From the NCBI GenBank assembly GCA_020073375.1, contig JAIQFG010000055.1:1-34069 (forward strand): DNA of 34,069 nt. The letters run 5' to 3'. Within the stretch, counting starts at the first letter, position 1, and the number at the start of each line of letters is the position of its first letter. The DNA comes from Terriglobia bacterium. Its GTDB lineage: Bacteria > Acidobacteriota > Terriglobia > Acidiferrales > UBA7541. Of the stretch, positions 31,325 to 34,069 are shown piece by piece. The translations under genes and the position numbers were made by a program. The notes beneath the pieces were generated by a model, which saw only the letters and a program-made list of their open reading frames with translations, had not been told where the DNA came from and did no database searches.

Positions 31325-32386
31325 ATGAAATTGATCCGCAATTCCCAAATCTGGGGTCCAAGCTACGTGCGACAGCGTTTGCGCCGCATGGCGCAGCGCG
31401 ATAATCCGCCACTCCAACGCATTTGGGTGACTTTCGCGGATCATTTCGAGCCACGCTGGCTGGGAGCCGATTGGGCGACAGCGCGATCGCGCGTCGCTGT
31501 GTGGCACGTGGAGTGGCCGGAAATTGCGAAGCGTTGCAAATCCGATTCCGGCGGCAACGCTCCACGCTACACCTTTTTCTTTCCGCAGGAAGAATACGAT
31601 CCGCGATTGGTGGAACCCCTGGCTGAAATGGCGCGCCGTGGCATCGCGGATGTGGAGGTTCATCTTCATCACGACGGCGAAGGGCGCCTGAATTTCATCG
31701 AGCGCATCACCGAATTTTGCGACGTTCTGTACAGCCGGCACGGACTGCTGCGGCTGCGGGGAGGCAAGCCGGCGTTTGGGTTCATCCATGGCAATTGGGC
31801 GCTGAATAATTCGCGTCCCGATGGCCGTTGGTGCGGTCTGAACGACGAGATTCAAATCCTGCGAGACCTCGGCTGCTACGCGGATTTCACGATGCCGTCG
31901 GGCGATTCCCCCACGCAAGCGCGGCTGATCAATACGATTTACTACTGCACGGATGATCCCGCCAGGCCCAAGTCCTACGATCAGGGTATCCCCGTCGAAC
32001 CCGGCGGAAGCGTGAATGGGGATTTGCTCATGATTCCTGGGCCTCTGGGAATTCGCTGGAAGGATCGTTTCCTTCCCCGGCTGGAGACCGGCGAAGTTGC
32101 CGCTGGAAATCCTGCGACGCCTTATCGGGCAAAGCGTTGGATCGACCTGGCGCCGCGCATCGGCAACGATGCATTCCTGAAATTGTATTCGCATGGCGCA
32201 CAGGAACAGAATTACACGGTGCTGTTCCGGGACGGTCTGGAATCCGCGTTCAACCTGCTGGTGGATGAAGCGGGCCGGCGCGGCTGCGCGATCTATTTCG
32301 TCTCCGCATGGCAAATGTACCTGGCGATCGATGCCATTCGCCGGCAATTCGATCCATCGCGTTCATTCACACGCCACAAACCGTAG
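31325..32386 (+). CDS. Polysaccharide-deacetylase-fold protein (short form)
   Basis: Protein of 353 residues without signal peptide. It shows signs of the NodB-type barrel: RIWVTFADHFEPRW with Asp39-His40 for the TFDD motif, ADVEVHLHHDGEG with His113, His115 and His116 as metal-ligand candidates, and FGFIHGNWALNNSRPDGRW. The C-terminal LKLYSHGAQEQN and IYFVSAWQMYLAIDAI resemble the last strand of such enzymes. The motif order is unusual for a classical chitooligosaccharide deacetylase, so the substrate may be an EPS sugar or a lipid-linked intermediate. It may act in the cytoplasm, since no export signal is visible. A second and different member of the superfamily follows directly. Confidence 0.72.
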   Translation: MKLIRNSQIWGPSYVRQRLRRMAQRDNPPLQRIWVTFADHFEPRWLGADWATARSRVAVWHVEWPEIAKRCKSDSGGNAPRYTFFFPQEEYDPRLVEPLAEMARRGIADVEVHLHHDGEGRLNFIERITEFCDVLYSRHGLLRLRGGKPAFGFIHGNWALNNSRPDGRWCGLNDEIQILRDLGCYADFTMPSGDSPTQARLINTIYYCTDDPARPKSYDQGIPVEPGGSVNGDLLMIPGPLGIRWKDRFLPRLETGEVAAGNPATPYRAKRWIDLAPRIGNDAFLKLYSHGAQEQNYTVLFRDGLESAFNLLVDEAGRRGCAIYFVSAWQMYLAIDAIRRQFDPSRSFTRHKP

Positions 32387-32446
32387 CTGTTCGCGCAGGG
32401 ATTTAGAGGAAATCGATCCCAGCAAGGTAAGTCCACGGAATATTCC

Positions 32447-33922
32447 ATGCGACTTTATTTGGAATTCTTACCTGAATATAACGAAGTACATAAGACACGG
32501 ATCGGGTATGCCTTTTCTCTTTTCTGCGCCATTTACGGCCACCAAAGCCTTGCTGCCGATGAGGCAGAGTCCGCGGACGTCCGGATCGTCTATTCCCCTG
32601 AAGACCGGAATCCGCGCCCCAAACCAGCTCTCCGGCTCAGCAACCTGTACCGCGCTCGTCCGATTCAAGAACCGGCTCCGGCTCCCAGGAAATTTAGTCG
32701 GGAGTCCGAAAGCACGGCCCTGTTTTACTCTCCTGCGCCGGGCGCGGAACCGGATTGGCTCGCCGAGATTTTCGAGTGGGTCTCCTGCGCGGATGAGTAC
32801 AGCATTCAAAGGCGCGACCCGATCGGCCGGATCGATTTTCGTGACAGTTATGCGGGGCGCCACCACCTGGATGTGGGGGTACCGTATGCCGCGGTCGCGA
32901 TGCGGTTCTTGCACGAGGCTCTTTGCAAATGCCTGCCGGGAGTTTCCCGCGCACCCGAATTTGGGATCGCCGGGGGAACTCATTTTATCGTGAACACCCA
33001 CGACGTTGACATACTCCCGGCGGGCTATTTCGGCAGTCTGCAGCGCCTCGGAAAATACGCCCTCATTTCTCTGTTGGTGTTCAGATCCGCAAAGCACGCC
33101 GCGGCGCAAGCGGGCATGGCTCTGGCGATGGCCACGGGGGGAGTGAATCCTCTGGACCAGACACCAAAGCTGCTGCAGAGGGAGTCATGTGAAGGAGTGG
33201 GAGCCAGCTATTATTTCATTCCCCGTCATGCCCACCGGCGCGATGCCAACTATGGAATTAACGATGAGCCCGTCAAGAGCCTGATGCGGTCCATTGAAAG
33301 ACAAGGAATGGAAGTTGCACTCCACGGTTCCTACACCAGCCTGGATCAACCCGGCGGCCTGGATTCCGAATTCCAAATTCTGCGTGAGCTAGGGTTCCAG
33401 CCTCGAGGCAACAGGCAGCATTGGCTGCGTTTTACGCTCGATCGTTTGATCCCAGCCGTTGAGGAGACAGGAGCGCTGTACGACACGTCTCTGGGTTGGG
33501 ACTGCATCGGCTTCCGCGCCGGGGCTTGCTTCGCGTTTCCTCCATACAACTTTGCCCATGAACGAGCGGCTACTTTTCTGGAGATCCCGCTCGCCATCAT
33601 CGAACAGGGACTGGTCACATCGGGCCGGCCGGAAGGCAAGTGGTATGAAGACTGCGCGCGCTTGCTTTCGAGCAGCAGGCGTTACGGCTGGGGAGGCATA
33701 TCGCTGCTTTGGCATCCCACCGCATTTGGCGCCGGCCAGCTTTCGCCCGAAATCGAACGAATTTTCTGGAAATTAATCGAGAACAAACGCGAATGCAACG
33801 ATACCTGGACCAGCGCGCTCGATTTTGTGCAAAGCATATCGGAAAGATACATCAACGCAGGCCTGCTTCCGCAGGGATACGGTTCTGAAATTCCAAAAGA
33901 GGCGGTACTTTCGCATGGATAA
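32447..33922 (+). CDS. Polysaccharide-deacetylase family protein (long form)
   Basis: Protein of 491 residues. The first 170 residues form a separate region without known motifs (RLYLEFLPEYNEVHKTRIGY). Next comes a deacetylase-type barrel: HFIVNTHDVDILPAGYFG (Asp186, Asp188), MEVALHGSYTSLDQPGGLDS (His293), DTSLGWDCIGFRAGACFAF and LLWHPTAFG (His423). Proteins of this shape recur in EPS and capsule loci, where de-N-acetylation of a sugar is presumed. No signal peptide is seen. ATG 32447 begins after a 60-base gap. The last 8 bases overlap the following glycosyltransferase, so it belongs to the same transcript. Confidence 0.8.
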   Translation: MRLYLEFLPEYNEVHKTRIGYAFSLFCAIYGHQSLAADEAESADVRIVYSPEDRNPRPKPALRLSNLYRARPIQEPAPAPRKFSRESESTALFYSPAPGAEPDWLAEIFEWVSCADEYSIQRRDPIGRIDFRDSYAGRHHLDVGVPYAAVAMRFLHEALCKCLPGVSRAPEFGIAGGTHFIVNTHDVDILPAGYFGSLQRLGKYALISLLVFRSAKHAAAQAGMALAMATGGVNPLDQTPKLLQRESCEGVGASYYFIPRHAHRRDANYGINDEPVKSLMRSIERQGMEVALHGSYTSLDQPGGLDSEFQILRELGFQPRGNRQHWLRFTLDRLIPAVEETGALYDTSLGWDCIGFRAGACFAFPPYNFAHERAATFLEIPLAIIEQGLVTSGRPEGKWYEDCARLLSSSRRYGWGGISLLWHPTAFGAGQLSPEIERIFWKLIENKRECNDTWTSALDFVQSISERYINAGLLPQGYGSEIPKEAVLSHG

Positions 33923-34069
33923 CCTGCCGTTGGTCTCGATTGTGGTCCTCTGCCGCAATGAAGAGGAATTCATTGGAAGGTGCCTGGATTCTCTTCTGGC
34001 AAACGACTATCCGAAGGACCGCCTTGAAGTATTTGTCGCGGACGGAATGAGCCAGGATGGAACACGAGG
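33915..34069 (+). CDS. Glycosyltransferase family 2, 3' end outside the window
   Basis: Only the first 51 codons are present. They read LPLVSIVVLCRNEEEFIGRC, LDSLLANDYPKDRLEVFVAD, then GMSQDGTR. This is the opening strand and nucleotide-binding part of the GT-A fold: V-S-I-V-V-x-x-R-N-E and the V-x-D-G-x-S-x-D-G-T pattern. It is an inverting transferase that extends the repeat unit. ATG 33915 overlaps the previous gene by 8 bases. The EPS locus clearly continues beyond the right edge. Confidence 0.9.
   Translation, partial: MDNLPLVSIVVLCRNEEEFIGRCLDSLLANDYPKDRLEVFVADGMSQDGTR

Noticed and set aside
1..34069. CRISPR arrays, tRNA or rRNA genes, insertion sequences
   Set aside because: No regularly spaced repeats, no tRNA-like cloverleaf, no rRNA sequence and no transposase motif were seen on either strand.

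Overview
The window looks like an acidobacterial chromosome segment. The grounds are an ECF sigma factor of the Acidobacteria/Planctomycetes type translationally coupled to a Ser/Thr kinase with TPR repeats, an acidobacterial-style copper efflux operon, a moderately high G+C content, and a long exopolysaccharide (EPS) locus headed by a NusG-like antiterminator. This placement is inference from gene content; there is no rRNA or tRNA gene in the window.

Region 1 (1-2816) holds the 3' part of an ECF sigma factor gene and an overlapping membrane-anchored Ser/Thr kinase. Region 2 (2960-11871) is a copper/silver resistance island. A minus-strand arm encodes a frameshifted small membrane protein, a YHS-domain protein, a periplasmic helical protein and a Cys-rich secreted protein. 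A plus-strand arm encodes a related Cys-rich secreted protein, then cusC-, cusB- and cusA-like genes, then an N-terminal remnant of a CopB-type P-type ATPase. The two arms diverge from a short regulatory region (4727-4869) with a perfect TGTGA-N6-TCACA inverted repeat and a 12-bp palindrome. Region 3 (12053-13927) has a NarL-like regulator whose receiver lacks the phosphoacceptor aspartate, about 680 bases without a convincing gene, and a PilZ-domain protein.

Region 4 (14062 to the right edge) is a very long, tightly packed plus-strand locus. It starts with a NusG/UpxY-type antiterminator and a polyprenyl-phosphate sugar transferase, and ends with two glycosyltransferases, two polysaccharide-deacetylase-fold proteins and a truncated family 2 glycosyltransferase. 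Between these lies an unusual acyl-chemistry block. Its first half, acyl-AMP ligase - acyl carrier protein (ACP) - SGNH protein - MBOAT acyltransferase (16301-20966), has the same four roles as DltA-DltC-DltD-DltB. Its second half (21003-28676) holds a second ACP, a complete ketosynthase, a ketosynthase-like protein without the active-site Cys, a second AMP ligase, a hexapeptide acyltransferase, a methyltransferase, a thiamine-diphosphate (ThDP) enzyme and a short-chain dehydrogenase, joined by mostly 4-base start/stop overlaps.

The working model is inference: the second half builds or tailors a special acyl group on a dedicated carrier, and the Dlt-like half activates an acyl group, carries it and moves it across the inner membrane onto the polysaccharide being assembled by the flanking genes. 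This candidate EPS acylation system is the most interesting content of the window.
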